Source: VFMC01 sp037130535
GTDB lineage: Bacteria; Actinomycetota; Acidimicrobiia; Acidimicrobiales; Ilumatobacteraceae
Assembly (NCBI GenBank): GCA_037130535.1
Contig: JBAXSU010000036.1
Location: forward strand, 1 to 21,317
DNA length: 21,317 nt
Reading direction: 5' to 3'
The position numbers were made by a program, and so were the translations under genes. The notes beneath the pieces are model-generated. The model saw nothing but the letters and a program-made list of their open reading frames with translations, had not been told where the DNA came from and searched no databases. Positions 1 through 6,624 of this stretch are shown here, one piece after another (within the stretch, counting starts at the first letter, position 1; the number at the start of each line of letters is the position of its first letter).

Positions 1-912
1 CCGGATGGGGGTCCTCGTGGTGGGGGTCGTCCGGGTGGTCGCCCCACTGGTCGGCCGGGCCAGCGCAGCGCCGCGCCGCAGCGTCGGCAACTCACCGCGG
101 CTGAGCAGCGGGCAGCCGAGGTGCGAGAGCGGCGCGGGCCCAAGGTCGAGCGCGAGAAGGTGCAGCCGGCGCCGTGGGAACGAGAGACATGGGTCGACGA
201 AGGACCGCTGCGTGAGGTCGCCCGCGAGGCGACCGAGCGAGCCCGCACCGACAGCAGCGACACCAGTAGGCGTTCCTCGGGCGAACTCGACCCGTTGGTC
301 GTGGCCGAGGTGCAGCGCGATGCGGGAGCGGCACGAGCCGCCCGGTATCACGAGCGCTTGCTGTCAGCCGGTGAGGCGCTCGAGCGGGGTCGCTACGACG
401 ACGCCCGGCGCATGGTGCAGCCGGTGCTGCGCGATCTGCCGAACATCGCCCTTGCCCACGAGATCGCCGGACTGTCGTTCTACGGGAAGGGCGAGTGGCG
501 CAAAGCAGCAGCCGAACTCGAGGTGGCCCGATCGCTCGAGCAGGGGGTGCGGCTCCACGCAGTGCTTGCCGACTGCTACCGCGCGATGCGTCGCTACGAC
601 ACAGTGCAGCAGTTGTGGAACGAACTCCGTTCGGCATCGCCGTCGCATGCGCTGATGGCCGAGGGACGCATCGTCGCTGCCGGGGCACTGGCCGATCAGG
701 GCGACCTGACGGGTGCACTCGAGGTACTCGCCAAGGCGCGAGAGGTGCCCCGCAAGCCTCGCGACCACAACCTTCGCCAGTGGTACGTCCTGGCCGACCT
801 GCTCGATCGCTCGGGCGACATCATCGAGGCGCGTCGGTACTTCGGACTGGTGGCCAGCGTCGACGCCGAGTACGCCGATGTGGTGCAGCGCCTGAGTGCA
901 CTCGGGCGCTGA
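1..912 (+). CDS. TPR-repeat protein, Rv1691-like (5' end outside window)
   Basis: The reading frame is open from the first base of the window to a TGA at 910-912, so at least 303 residues are visible and the true start lies upstream. The first ~40 visible residues are Gly/Pro/Arg-rich and low in complexity. They are followed by a charged linker and then, from about residue 115, by helical TPR-like repeats (GRYDDARRMVQPVLRDLP, GEWRKAAAELEVARS, GDLTGALEVLAKAREV, GDIIEARRYFGLVASV). This disordered head plus TPR tail is the architecture of the actinobacterial family represented by M. tuberculosis Rv1691, which also sits upstream of the HAD phosphatase/tlyA cluster. TPR proteins act as protein-binding scaffolds, and the partner here is unknown. 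An internal GTG at 121 could be taken as a start, but the family has the low-complexity head, so a longer protein is more likely. Confidence 0.85.
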   Translation, partial: PDGGPRGGGRPGGRPTGRPGQRSAAPQRRQLTAAEQRAAEVRERRGPKVEREKVQPAPWERETWVDEGPLREVAREATERARTDSSDTSRRSSGELDPLVVAEVQRDAGAARAARYHERLLSAGEALERGRYDDARRMVQPVLRDLPNIALAHEIAGLSFYGKGEWRKAAAELEVARSLEQGVRLHAVLADCYRAMRRYDTVQQLWNELRSASPSHALMAEGRIVAAGALADQGDLTGALEVLAKAREVPRKPRDHNLRQWYVLADLLDRSGDIIEARRYFGLVASVDAEYADVVQRLSALGR

Positions 913-1031
913 GCCGGCGACACGACACGCTGTGCGCCAGCGATGTCACACCCCTGTGGCAGGGTGACGGCACTTCCCCCAACTGAATCGACCTCACATC
1001 GTCCGGCCCAAGTGCCGGCAGGGGAGTCGCC
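913..1031. other. Intergenic leader with inverted repeats upstream of the SSB-like gene
   Basis: This 119-bp gap carries no gene. It holds an 8-bp perfect inverted repeat, CGGCACTT at 968-975 and AAGTGCCG at 1010-1017, separated by 34 nt. Just upstream is a smaller imperfect hairpin, GTCAC at 945-949 against GGGTGAC at 962-968. The second arm of the larger repeat ends 4 nt before the purine-rich ribosome-binding site GGGGAG at 1021-1026. The repeats could end the upstream transcript or control the downstream one; nothing in the sequence decides between these. Confidence 0.4.
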
Positions 1032-1391
1032 ATGAACATCGTCGTCCTTCGCGGGCATCTGAGTAGCGTGCCGGTGGCGCGTGTGCTCGCATCGGGTTCC
1101 ACCCTTTACACGCTCGAGGTCACAACGGTCACGTCCGATGGCACGGCATCGGTGCCGGTGGCCTGGTTCGATCCTTCCACGCCACCCGAGTGGGAGGCAG
1201 GCGCCGAGGTGGTGGTCCGCGGTATGGTGCGCCGCCGGTTCTTCCGGGTTGCTGCCGCCACCCAGAGCCGTACCGAGGTGGTGGCGGCCGAGGTGGTGGC
1301 GGCCACCGATCGTCGCCGAGTCAGGCGGCTGCTCGAACGGCTCGGCGAGTCGCTCGATGTCGACGCAGGTGGGGCAGTACGCTCGGGGTGA
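1032..1391 (+). CDS. SSB-like OB-fold protein
   Basis: A 119-residue protein that resembles the single-strand DNA-binding protein family. It opens with a β-strand MNIVVLRGHLSS, followed by ASGSTLYTLEVTT, SVPVAWFDP, a central GAEVVVRGMVRRRFFR and then SRTEVVAAEVV, which is the strand order of an SSB OB-fold. It is much shorter than housekeeping Ssb (about 160-180 residues). It lacks the glycine-rich linker and the acidic DDIPF-type tail used to recruit partners, and its end is basic (DRRRVRRLLERLGE). The ATG at 1032 is preceded by GGGGAG 6 nt upstream. It is probably an accessory ssDNA- or RNA-binding protein rather than the replication SSB. The aldolase gene follows 47 bp later. Confidence 0.7.
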   Translation: MNIVVLRGHLSSVPVARVLASGSTLYTLEVTTVTSDGTASVPVAWFDPSTPPEWEAGAEVVVRGMVRRRFFRVAAATQSRTEVVAAEVVAATDRRRVRRLLERLGESLDVDAGGAVRSG

Positions 1392-1438
1392 ACGCTCGGC
1401 CGTGGTCGGGCACCAACGTCCCCGAGAGGTACCCCGCC

Positions 1439-2326
1439 ATGAACAGCGAGCAGTTCGAACGCGTCCGCACCGGTGAGGGCTTCATCGCCGCTCTCGACCA
1501 GAGCGGTGGGAGCACCCCCAAGGCGCTGAAGCTGTACGGGATCGACGAGTCCACCTACTCCGGCGACGACGCAATGTTCGGGTTGATGCACCAGATGCGC
1601 TCGCGCATGATCACCAGTCCGGCGTTCAATGGCGACCGCGTCCTCGGCGCGATCTTGTTCGAGGGCACGATGGACCGCCAGATCGAGGGTCGCGGCAGCG
1701 CCGACTACTTGTGGTCGGTGAAGCATGTGGTGCCGTTCCTGAAAGTCGACAAGGGTTTGGTCGACGAGGCCGACGGTGTGCAGCTGATGAAGGCAATGCC
1801 CGGCCTCGACGACCTGCTGGCCCGTGCCCGCGACAAGGGCGTGTTCGGCACCAAGATGCGCTCGGTGATCAAGCATGCCGACGCAGCTGGCATCGACGCC
1901 GTGGTGGCACAGCAGTTCGAGGTCGGTCGGCAGATTCTGGCCGCTGGGCTGATGCCCATCATCGAGCCCGAGGTCGACATCAACAGCACCACCAAGCAGG
2001 AGGCCGAAGCGTTGCTGAAGTCGGCCATCGTGGCCCAACTCGACCAGCAACCGGCCGATCAGCCGGTGATGTTGAAGCTCACCCTGCCCAGTATCGACGA
2101 CTTCTATCTCGATCTTGTCCAGCATCCGCGAGTGCTGCGGGTGGTGGCACTGTCGGGTGGCTACAGCCGCGACGACGCCAACGCCCGCCTGGCCCGCAAT
2201 CACGGCATCATCGCCAGTTTCTCGCGGGCGCTCACCGAGGGTCTCAGCGCCCAGCAGAGCGACGACGAGTTCAACGCCACGATCGACGCGGCGATCGCCT
2301 CGATCTTCGCTGCTTCGCGCACCTGA
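1439..2326 (+). CDS. fda: Class I fructose-bisphosphate aldolase
   Basis: A 295-residue protein that matches the Staphylococcus-type class I fructose-1,6-bisphosphate aldolase almost end to end. It cleaves fructose-1,6-bisphosphate to glyceraldehyde-3-phosphate and dihydroxyacetone phosphate in glycolysis, and works in reverse in gluconeogenesis. Visible signatures are FIAALDQSGGSTPKALKLYG (about 15-34), ILFEGTMDR (72-80), VPFLKVDKG (98-106), IIEPEVDIN (174-182) with the acid/base glutamate E176, VMLKLT (210-215) with the Schiff-base lysine K213, and VALSGGYSR (236-244). The ATG at 1439 is chosen because family homology starts there and GAGAGG lies about 9 nt upstream; an open frame further 5' overlaps the SSB-like gene and is not conserved. 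It is metal-independent, unlike the class II aldolase that many actinobacteria use. Confidence 0.95.
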   Translation: MNSEQFERVRTGEGFIAALDQSGGSTPKALKLYGIDESTYSGDDAMFGLMHQMRSRMITSPAFNGDRVLGAILFEGTMDRQIEGRGSADYLWSVKHVVPFLKVDKGLVDEADGVQLMKAMPGLDDLLARARDKGVFGTKMRSVIKHADAAGIDAVVAQQFEVGRQILAAGLMPIIEPEVDINSTTKQEAEALLKSAIVAQLDQQPADQPVMLKLTLPSIDDFYLDLVQHPRVLRVVALSGGYSRDDANARLARNHGIIASFSRALTEGLSAQQSDDEFNATIDAAIASIFAASRT

Positions 2327-2327
2327 C

Positions 2328-2347
2328 CAGCGCCACTCGGCGTGCTG
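2328..2347. terminator. Small hairpin between convergent fda and DUF1015 genes
   Basis: The 26-bp gap between two convergent stop codons contains CAGCGCC (2328-2334), the loop ACTC and GGCG-TG-CTG (2339-2347). This is a GC-rich stem with a 2-nt bulge. There is no T-tract on either side, so it would be a weak or factor-assisted bidirectional terminator. Its position is the main support. Confidence 0.35.
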
Positions 2348-2352
2348 CCTGC

Positions 2353-3537
2353 TCAGTCGAGTGGGCGCATCACCAAACCGGTCCGCAGCTTCGGGGTGAA
2401 GAAGGTCGACTTGGGAGGCATGAGCAGGCCCTCGTTGGCCGTGCGCCGGATCTCGTCGATGCCTGTGGGGCGAATGAGCACACCTGCCTCGACCTCGCCG
2501 CTCCGCACGAGGTCGACCACGTGCTGCACGCCGTGCTGGTACGACACATCGACCGCGGTGTCGCGCAGGGCGTGCTCGAGCAACGCGCCATCGAGCGAGC
2601 GGACACCAGCGAGCGCCTCGGGGCGCGGCGTGAGCCACGTGCCGGTGCCGTCGCGATGCACCAGGCACAGCGCGCCGCGGGTAGCGACCTGCTGCGCGAA
2701 CGTGGCATCGATGGGGCCGGCAGGTGACAGGTCGAACGAGGCGGCCAACACGGTGGTGAGCGCATCGACCGAGATACCGCGGTACAGGCGGTGGATGGCG
2801 TCGATGCTCAACTGCGACTCGACGAGTTCGCCCACATAGGTGAGGGTGAGGTCCCAGGGGCCAACCCCATCGGTGGCGCGGCGTTCGTCGCGATAGGTGC
2901 GGCTGATGGCGTAGCGATGGTGCCCGTCGGCGATGAGCACCGGATTGGCGGAGACGGCCGCGGCGATGGCAGCTACCCGGGTGGGCTCGTCGACCCGCTC
3001 GACAGTGTGGGTGACGCCACGATCGTCGGTGAACGAACCGACCGGTTCGCCGGGTGCTGCGAGCACATCGGTGAGCCCGGCCGTGAGCGACAGTCCCCAG
3101 ACGGGGGAGAGGTTGGCCTCAGTGGCACGGGTGAGGTCGAGGCGGTCGGTGGTGGCCTTGGGGGTGGTGCGTTCGTGCGGCAGCACGCCCCCGGCACCGA
3201 GGTCGACCACCTCGAGCGCGCCGAGTACGCCAACGGTTTCGCGTCGCGTGCCCGCCTCGGTGGTGAACGCCATGCGGTACAGGGTGAACGACGGACGCGA
3301 GTCGAGTACGAGCGTTCCGTCGGCCAGCCAAGCGGTCAGCACTGCTGCCGAACGGTCGTACCGGTCGGGGTCGTCGTCGGGTCGGGGCACGTCGATGGCC
3401 ACGATGTTGCGTTGGTGGCGTGCCGCAAGAGCGTCGGTGTCGGCAGCCGACAGAACGTCGTAGGGCGGTGCCGTCACCTCGCCCAGCGGTAGGGAGGGTG
3501 CGAAACGCAGGGCGGCGAAGGGTTCGAAACGCGGCAT
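2353..3537 (-). CDS. DUF1015 family protein (SerK-related)
   Basis: A 394-residue protein of the DUF1015/COG4198 family. Hallmarks are an N-terminal PFAALRF... APPYDVLS (residues about 6-30), the LPHERTTPKATTDRL block (119-133), NLSPVWGL (142-149) and the signature DGHHRYAISRTYRDE (204-218). Some members of this family are free-serine kinases (archaeal SerK, ADP- or ATP-dependent, making O-phosphoserine), but most bacterial members have no assigned reaction, so no substrate is claimed. The gene is on the opposite strand to its neighbours. It is convergent with fda (26 bp) and divergent from the HAD phosphatase (30 bp), so it forms its own transcription unit. The ATG at 3537 coincides with the family start and has no clear Shine-Dalgarno sequence, which suggests a leaderless or very short-leader mRNA. 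Confidence 0.85.
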   Translation of the reverse strand: MPRFEPFAALRFAPSLPLGEVTAPPYDVLSAADTDALAARHQRNIVAIDVPRPDDDPDRYDRSAAVLTAWLADGTLVLDSRPSFTLYRMAFTTEAGTRRETVGVLGALEVVDLGAGGVLPHERTTPKATTDRLDLTRATEANLSPVWGLSLTAGLTDVLAAPGEPVGSFTDDRGVTHTVERVDEPTRVAAIAAAVSANPVLIADGHHRYAISRTYRDERRATDGVGPWDLTLTYVGELVESQLSIDAIHRLYRGISVDALTTVLAASFDLSPAGPIDATFAQQVATRGALCLVHRDGTGTWLTPRPEALAGVRSLDGALLEHALRDTAVDVSYQHGVQHVVDLVRSGEVEAGVLIRPTGIDEIRRTANEGLLMPPKSTFFTPKLRTGLVMRPLD

Positions 3538-3567
3538 AGGTACAACAATGGCAGGCCGCGTGGCACG

Positions 3568-4398
3568 ATGGCCACCGTGACGACCGACTCCGTACGATCC
3601 AACGGTTCACGGCCACCTGTGGTGCTGCTCGACCTCGACGGCGTGGTGTGGCTCGCGCACCAGCCGATCCCAGGCTCGGCAGAGGCCATCGCTGCGCTAC
3701 GCGCTGCCGGCGTGCGGGTGCTGTTCGTGACCAACAACTCGTCGGCGCGCCTCGCCGAGCAGGAGGAGGCTCTCGCCCGGATCGGTGTTCCGGCAGCGGG
3801 AGACGTCGTCACGTCTGCCCTGGCGGCAGCCCTCCTCGTGGAACCGGGCGAGACCGTGCACGTGTGCGGTGGGCCCGGCATCGTCGAGGCGCTCGAACAA
3901 CGCGGAGCCCGGGTGAGCAACGACGCGCCGGTTACGGCCGTGGTGGTGGGCATCAACCGGCGCTTCGACTACGACACCCTGCGCGCCGCTGCCGCGGCGG
4001 TGCGCGGCGGGGCACGCCTGATCGGGACCAACGACGACGCCACCTACCCGACACCCGATGGCCCGATCCCGGGCGGTGGGGCGATCCTCGCCGCGGTGCA
4101 GGTGGCATCAGGCGCCACACCTGTGGTGGCCGGCAAGCCACACGAGCCGATGGCGTCACTCGTGCGGCACCTCGTCGGCGACGCAGCGGCCGCCGCAGCG
4201 GTGATGGTGGGCGATCGACCCGAAACCGACGGACTGTTCGCTCAGCGGCTGGGGTGCCGGTACGCGCAGGTGTGGTCGGGCGTCACGCTCGCCGACAGCA
4301 TGGTGCAACCGGTGCCCGATCTGACCGGTGCGAACCTTGCCTCCGTGGTGGAACAACTGCTCGCCATGCCCGCCGCGATGACCGCTGAGCAGGAGTGA
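3568..4398 (+). CDS. HAD-IIA family sugar-phosphate phosphatase (Rv1692-like)
   Basis: A 276-residue HAD superfamily hydrolase with a C2 cap (NagD/phosphoglycolate-phosphatase type). Motif I is LLDLDGVVW, with nucleophile D22 and acid/base D24. Motif II is VTNNSSAR (54-61). The cap spans about residues 80-185 and includes TNDDATYPTPDG. Motif III is the lysine of GKPH (K190), and motif IV is VGDRPETD (214-221), which binds Mg2+. The M. tuberculosis protein in the same genomic slot (Rv1692) is described as a glycerol-3-phosphate phosphatase acting in glycerophospholipid recycling; the same activity here is inferred from family and position. The ATG at 3568 has no Shine-Dalgarno, and GTG at 3577 is a possible alternative start. 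Confidence 0.9.
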   Translation: MATVTTDSVRSNGSRPPVVLLDLDGVVWLAHQPIPGSAEAIAALRAAGVRVLFVTNNSSARLAEQEEALARIGVPAAGDVVTSALAAALLVEPGETVHVCGGPGIVEALEQRGARVSNDAPVTAVVVGINRRFDYDTLRAAAAAVRGGARLIGTNDDATYPTPDGPIPGGGAILAAVQVASGATPVVAGKPHEPMASLVRHLVGDAAAAAAVMVGDRPETDGLFAQRLGCRYAQVWSGVTLADSMVQPVPDLTGANLASVVEQLLAMPAAMTAEQE

Positions 4399-4436
4399 CG
4401 CCAACCCGCCGCGGCCGTTCCGTCGACCTGCATCGG

Positions 4437-4442
4437 TAGAGT
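4437..4442 (+). promoter_or_regulatory. Leaderless -10 element for the Lys-rich phasin-like gene
   Basis: TAGAGT lies exactly 6 nt before the ATG at 4449. A TANNNT hexamer 6-7 nt from the start codon, with no Shine-Dalgarno, is the common arrangement of leaderless actinobacterial promoters. It suggests that the long downstream operon can start here independently of the HAD gene. The assignment rests on spacing and consensus only. Confidence 0.55.
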
Positions 4443-4448
4443 TGCGGC

Positions 4449-4952
4449 ATGGCACGAAACATGATCAAGCGTCTCCTCGACGCCGGGATGCAGTTCACCG
4501 AGATGTCGCAGTCGTCGGCCGAGAAGTTGGTGCACGAACTGGTGCACAACGGCCAGGTTCGCCGGAAGGATGCCGAACAGACGGTGCAGCAGTTGCTCGA
4601 TCGAGGCCGATCGACGAGCGAACAGATCGTGGCCACGGTGCAGGCCGAGGTGAACAAGCAGGTGGCGCGTTTCACCGAACAGCTCGACAGCGTCGAGCGG
4701 CGTCTCGAGGAGTTGGGCGCGTCGTTGGGTCTGACGTCCGCACCGGCCCCCGCGGCCGCGACTCCCGCTGCAGCCTCGGCACCCGCCAAGAAGGCTGCGC
4801 CCGCCAAGAAGGCTGCGCCCGCGAAGAAGGCTGCCGCCAAGAAGGCTTCGCCGGCGAAGAAGGCTGCCGCCAAGAAGGCTGCACCGGCCAAGAAGGCTGC
4901 TGGCCCGTCCGGTGTCGCCAAGGTGGCCACCAAGAAGGCCGCAAAGATCTGA
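4449..4952 (+). CDS. Phasin-like protein with Lys/Ala/Pro-rich histone-like tail
   Basis: A 167-residue protein with two parts. Residues 1-95 are an amphipathic, probably coiled-coil helical region (MIKRLLDAGMQFTEMSQSS... VEAEVNKQ-type heptads) resembling the PhaF/COG3937 group of poly-hydroxyalkanoate regulators and phasins. Residues about 98-167 are low complexity, dominated by repeats of AAPAKKA/AAAKKA, like the C-terminal tails of PhaF, mycobacterial HupB and H1-like proteins, which bind DNA or RNA through lysines. A link between a granule or ribosome surface and the nucleoid is plausible but unproven. The gene ends 3 nt before the tlyA GTG, so the two are probably co-translated. It holds the slot of the small Rv1693 in M. 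tuberculosis; whether the two are homologous cannot be judged here. Confidence 0.75.
   Translation: MARNMIKRLLDAGMQFTEMSQSSAEKLVHELVHNGQVRRKDAEQTVQQLLDRGRSTSEQIVATVQAEVNKQVARFTEQLDSVERRLEELGASLGLTSAPAPAAATPAAASAPAKKAAPAKKAAPAKKAAAKKASPAKKAAAKKAAPAKKAAGPSGVAKVATKKAAKI
4782..4905 (+). repeat. Imperfect tandem repeats encoding APAKKA/AAAKKA
   Basis: At DNA level the tail of the phasin-like gene is a run of 15- and 18-bp units built on GCC-AAG-AAG-GCT. The Lys and Ala codons are nearly invariant (AAG AAG GCT), while the intervening Pro, Ala and Ser codons vary. Such arrays expand and contract by slippage, so length polymorphism between strains is expected. Confidence 0.8.
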
Positions 4953-4955
4953 CGC

Positions 4956-5702
4956 GTGGCGCGCCGAGCCCGTCTCGACGCCGAACTGGTGCGACGCGGG
5001 CTGGTGGCGAGCCGCACTGAGGCCGGCCGCATGATCGAGCTCCGTCGCGTGCTCGTGGGTGGCGCAATGGCCGACAAACCGTCGCGGCTGGTCGACCCGG
5101 GTGATCCTGTCGTCGTCACCGGAGAGCCGCCGCAGTTCGTCAGCCGAGGTGGCGAGAAGTTGGCGCACGCACTCGACACGTTCGGGGTCGACCCGGTGGG
5201 CCGTGCTGTGCTCGACGTCGGTGCCTCCACCGGGGGCTTCACGGACTGTGTGCTCCAGCGTGGAGCGGCTGCGGTGGTGGCCCTCGACGTCGGGCACGGA
5301 CAGCTCCATCCCCGAATTCGCACCGATCCACGCGTGCAGGTGATCGAACGTTTCAATGTTCGCTCGCTCACGGCGGAACACCTCGGCACGGCCCCAGCAC
5401 TGGTGGTGGCCGACGTTTCGTTCATCTCGCTCACCAAGGTGATTCCGGTGCTGGTGGAGGTCGCGGCACCCTCGGCTGATCTGGTGCTGCTGGTGAAGCC
5501 GCAATTCGAGGCCGGCCGGCGCGAGGTGTCGAAGGGGCAGGGCGTGATCACCGACCCTGCGGTACACGCCCGGGTGCGCGACGATGTAGAGGTCGCGCTG
5601 CACGAGGCGGGCTGCGCGGTGGTGGCCTGGTGCGACTCGCCCATCACCGGAGCCGACGGCAATCATGAGTTCCTGGTGCACGCGATCGTCGGGGAGGGGT
5701 GA
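4956..5702 (+). CDS. tlyA: TlyA family rRNA (cytidine-2'-O)-methyltransferase
   Basis: A 248-residue TlyA protein. Family members methylate the 2'-O of C1409 in 16S rRNA and C1920 in 23S rRNA, and loss of the methylation gives capreomycin resistance in mycobacteria. An S4 RNA-binding domain covers about residues 4-60 (RLDAELVRRGLVASRTEAGRMI). The linker motif FVSRGGEKL (61-69) follows, then a Rossmann methyltransferase domain with SAM loop DVGASTGGFTD (87-97). Residues K68, D153 (VADVSFISL), K181 (LLVKPQFE) and E238 (NHEFLVH) match the K-D-K-E catalytic set described for the M. tuberculosis enzyme. It starts at GTG 4956, 3 nt after the preceding stop, without an obvious ribosome-binding site, which indicates translational coupling. 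Confidence 0.95.
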   Translation: MARRARLDAELVRRGLVASRTEAGRMIELRRVLVGGAMADKPSRLVDPGDPVVVTGEPPQFVSRGGEKLAHALDTFGVDPVGRAVLDVGASTGGFTDCVLQRGAAAVVALDVGHGQLHPRIRTDPRVQVIERFNVRSLTAEHLGTAPALVVADVSFISLTKVIPVLVEVAAPSADLVLLVKPQFEAGRREVSKGQGVITDPAVHARVRDDVEVALHEAGCAVVAWCDSPITGADGNHEFLVHAIVGEG

Positions 5703-5709
5703 GCGGGGC

Positions 5710-6624
5710 ATGTCGAGAGTGCTGATCGTGGCGCATCGTCAACGGGCCGAGGCGGCTGCGCTGGCGCGTCAGGCGTCGACCTGGCTCACGGCTCGTGGCC
5801 ATCACGTGTGGATGCTTCCCGACGACGCGTCGGCACTCGACATGGCCGACCTCGCTTCCGACGAGGCAGCCTCGACTGCCGACCTCGTGGTGAGCCTCGG
5901 CGGCGACGGCACGATGCTTCGATCGGTACAACTGCTCGGGGGCGCCGCGGTGCCGATCGTGGGGGTGAACGTTGGTCTGCTCGGGTATCTCACCGAGGTG
6001 GAGCCGCCGGCGATGCTGCCGGCAATCGAGCGTTCGCTGCAGGGTCAGGGGCCATTGGGCGACGACGGCGCCGCTGGTGACGACACTGACGTCAGCAACG
6101 ACGGTGACGAATGGCATGTGGAGGAACGCATGCTCCTCGACGTCACAGTGCACGGCCGCGACGGTCGCCCCGAACAGCATTTCCAGGCACTGAACGAAGG
6201 GGTGGTCGAAAAGCTCGAGCCGGGCCACACCGTGCGCCTCCTCGTGCGCATCGACGGTGTGGCGTTCACGTCGTACGCAGCGGATGGACTCATCGTGGCC
6301 ACACCCACCGGTTCCACTGCCTACTCGCTGTCGGCGCGTGGGCCCGTGGTGTCGCCCCGGCATCGAGCGCTCCTGCTCACACCGGTGTCGCCGCACATGC
6401 TGTTCGACCGGTCGCTGGTACTCGACCCCGAGGAATGGGTGGAGGTCGAGGTGGCCGGTCACCGGCCCGTGGTGCTCTCGGTCGATGGGCAGCAAACCGT
6501 CACCCTCACCGAAGGCGATGTCGTGTCGTTCGCCGCATCGTCGGCGACGGCGCAGTTCGTGCGTTTCGGACGGCACCGCTTCCACCGCATCCTGAAGAGC
6601 AAGTTCGGCCTGGCGGACCGCTGA
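5710..6624 (+). CDS. nadK: NAD kinase
   Basis: A 304-residue ATP-NAD kinase (ppnK) that phosphorylates NAD to NADP in the cytoplasm. It shows the diagnostic GGDGTML loop (64-70), VGVNVGLLGYL (84-94), LNEGVVEK (161-168) carrying the NE motif, and the C-terminal ADGLIVATPTGSTAYSLSARGP block (191-212), followed by LSVDGQ (256-261). The ATG at 5710 is preceded by a strong GGAGGGG at 5694-5700; an in-frame upstream ATG at 5665 lies inside tlyA and adds non-conserved residues. An acidic stretch of about 20 residues (115-135, GDDGAAGDDTDVSNDGDE) interrupts the region between the two domains. The stop overlaps the recN start by one base. Confidence 0.95.
   Translation: MSRVLIVAHRQRAEAAALARQASTWLTARGHHVWMLPDDASALDMADLASDEAASTADLVVSLGGDGTMLRSVQLLGGAAVPIVGVNVGLLGYLTEVEPPAMLPAIERSLQGQGPLGDDGAAGDDTDVSNDGDEWHVEERMLLDVTVHGRDGRPEQHFQALNEGVVEKLEPGHTVRLLVRIDGVAFTSYAADGLIVATPTGSTAYSLSARGPVVSPRHRALLLTPVSPHMLFDRSLVLDPEEWVEVEVAGHRPVVLSVDGQQTVTLTEGDVVSFAASSATAQFVRFGRHRFHRILKSKFGLADR

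Noticed and set aside
1106..2668. 520-codon minus-strand frame opposite the SSB-like and aldolase genes
   Set aside because: The aldolase on the plus strand is unambiguous; the antisense product is His/Arg/Gly-rich with no motif.
4242..5711. Two long overlapping minus-strand open frames (about 460-490 codons) across the phasin-like gene and tlyA
   Set aside because: They lie opposite well-recognised genes, are rich in Arg/Ser/Ala/His and low-complexity strings (including the mirror of the Lys-repeat), and show no family motif. Long antisense frames are expected at this GC content.
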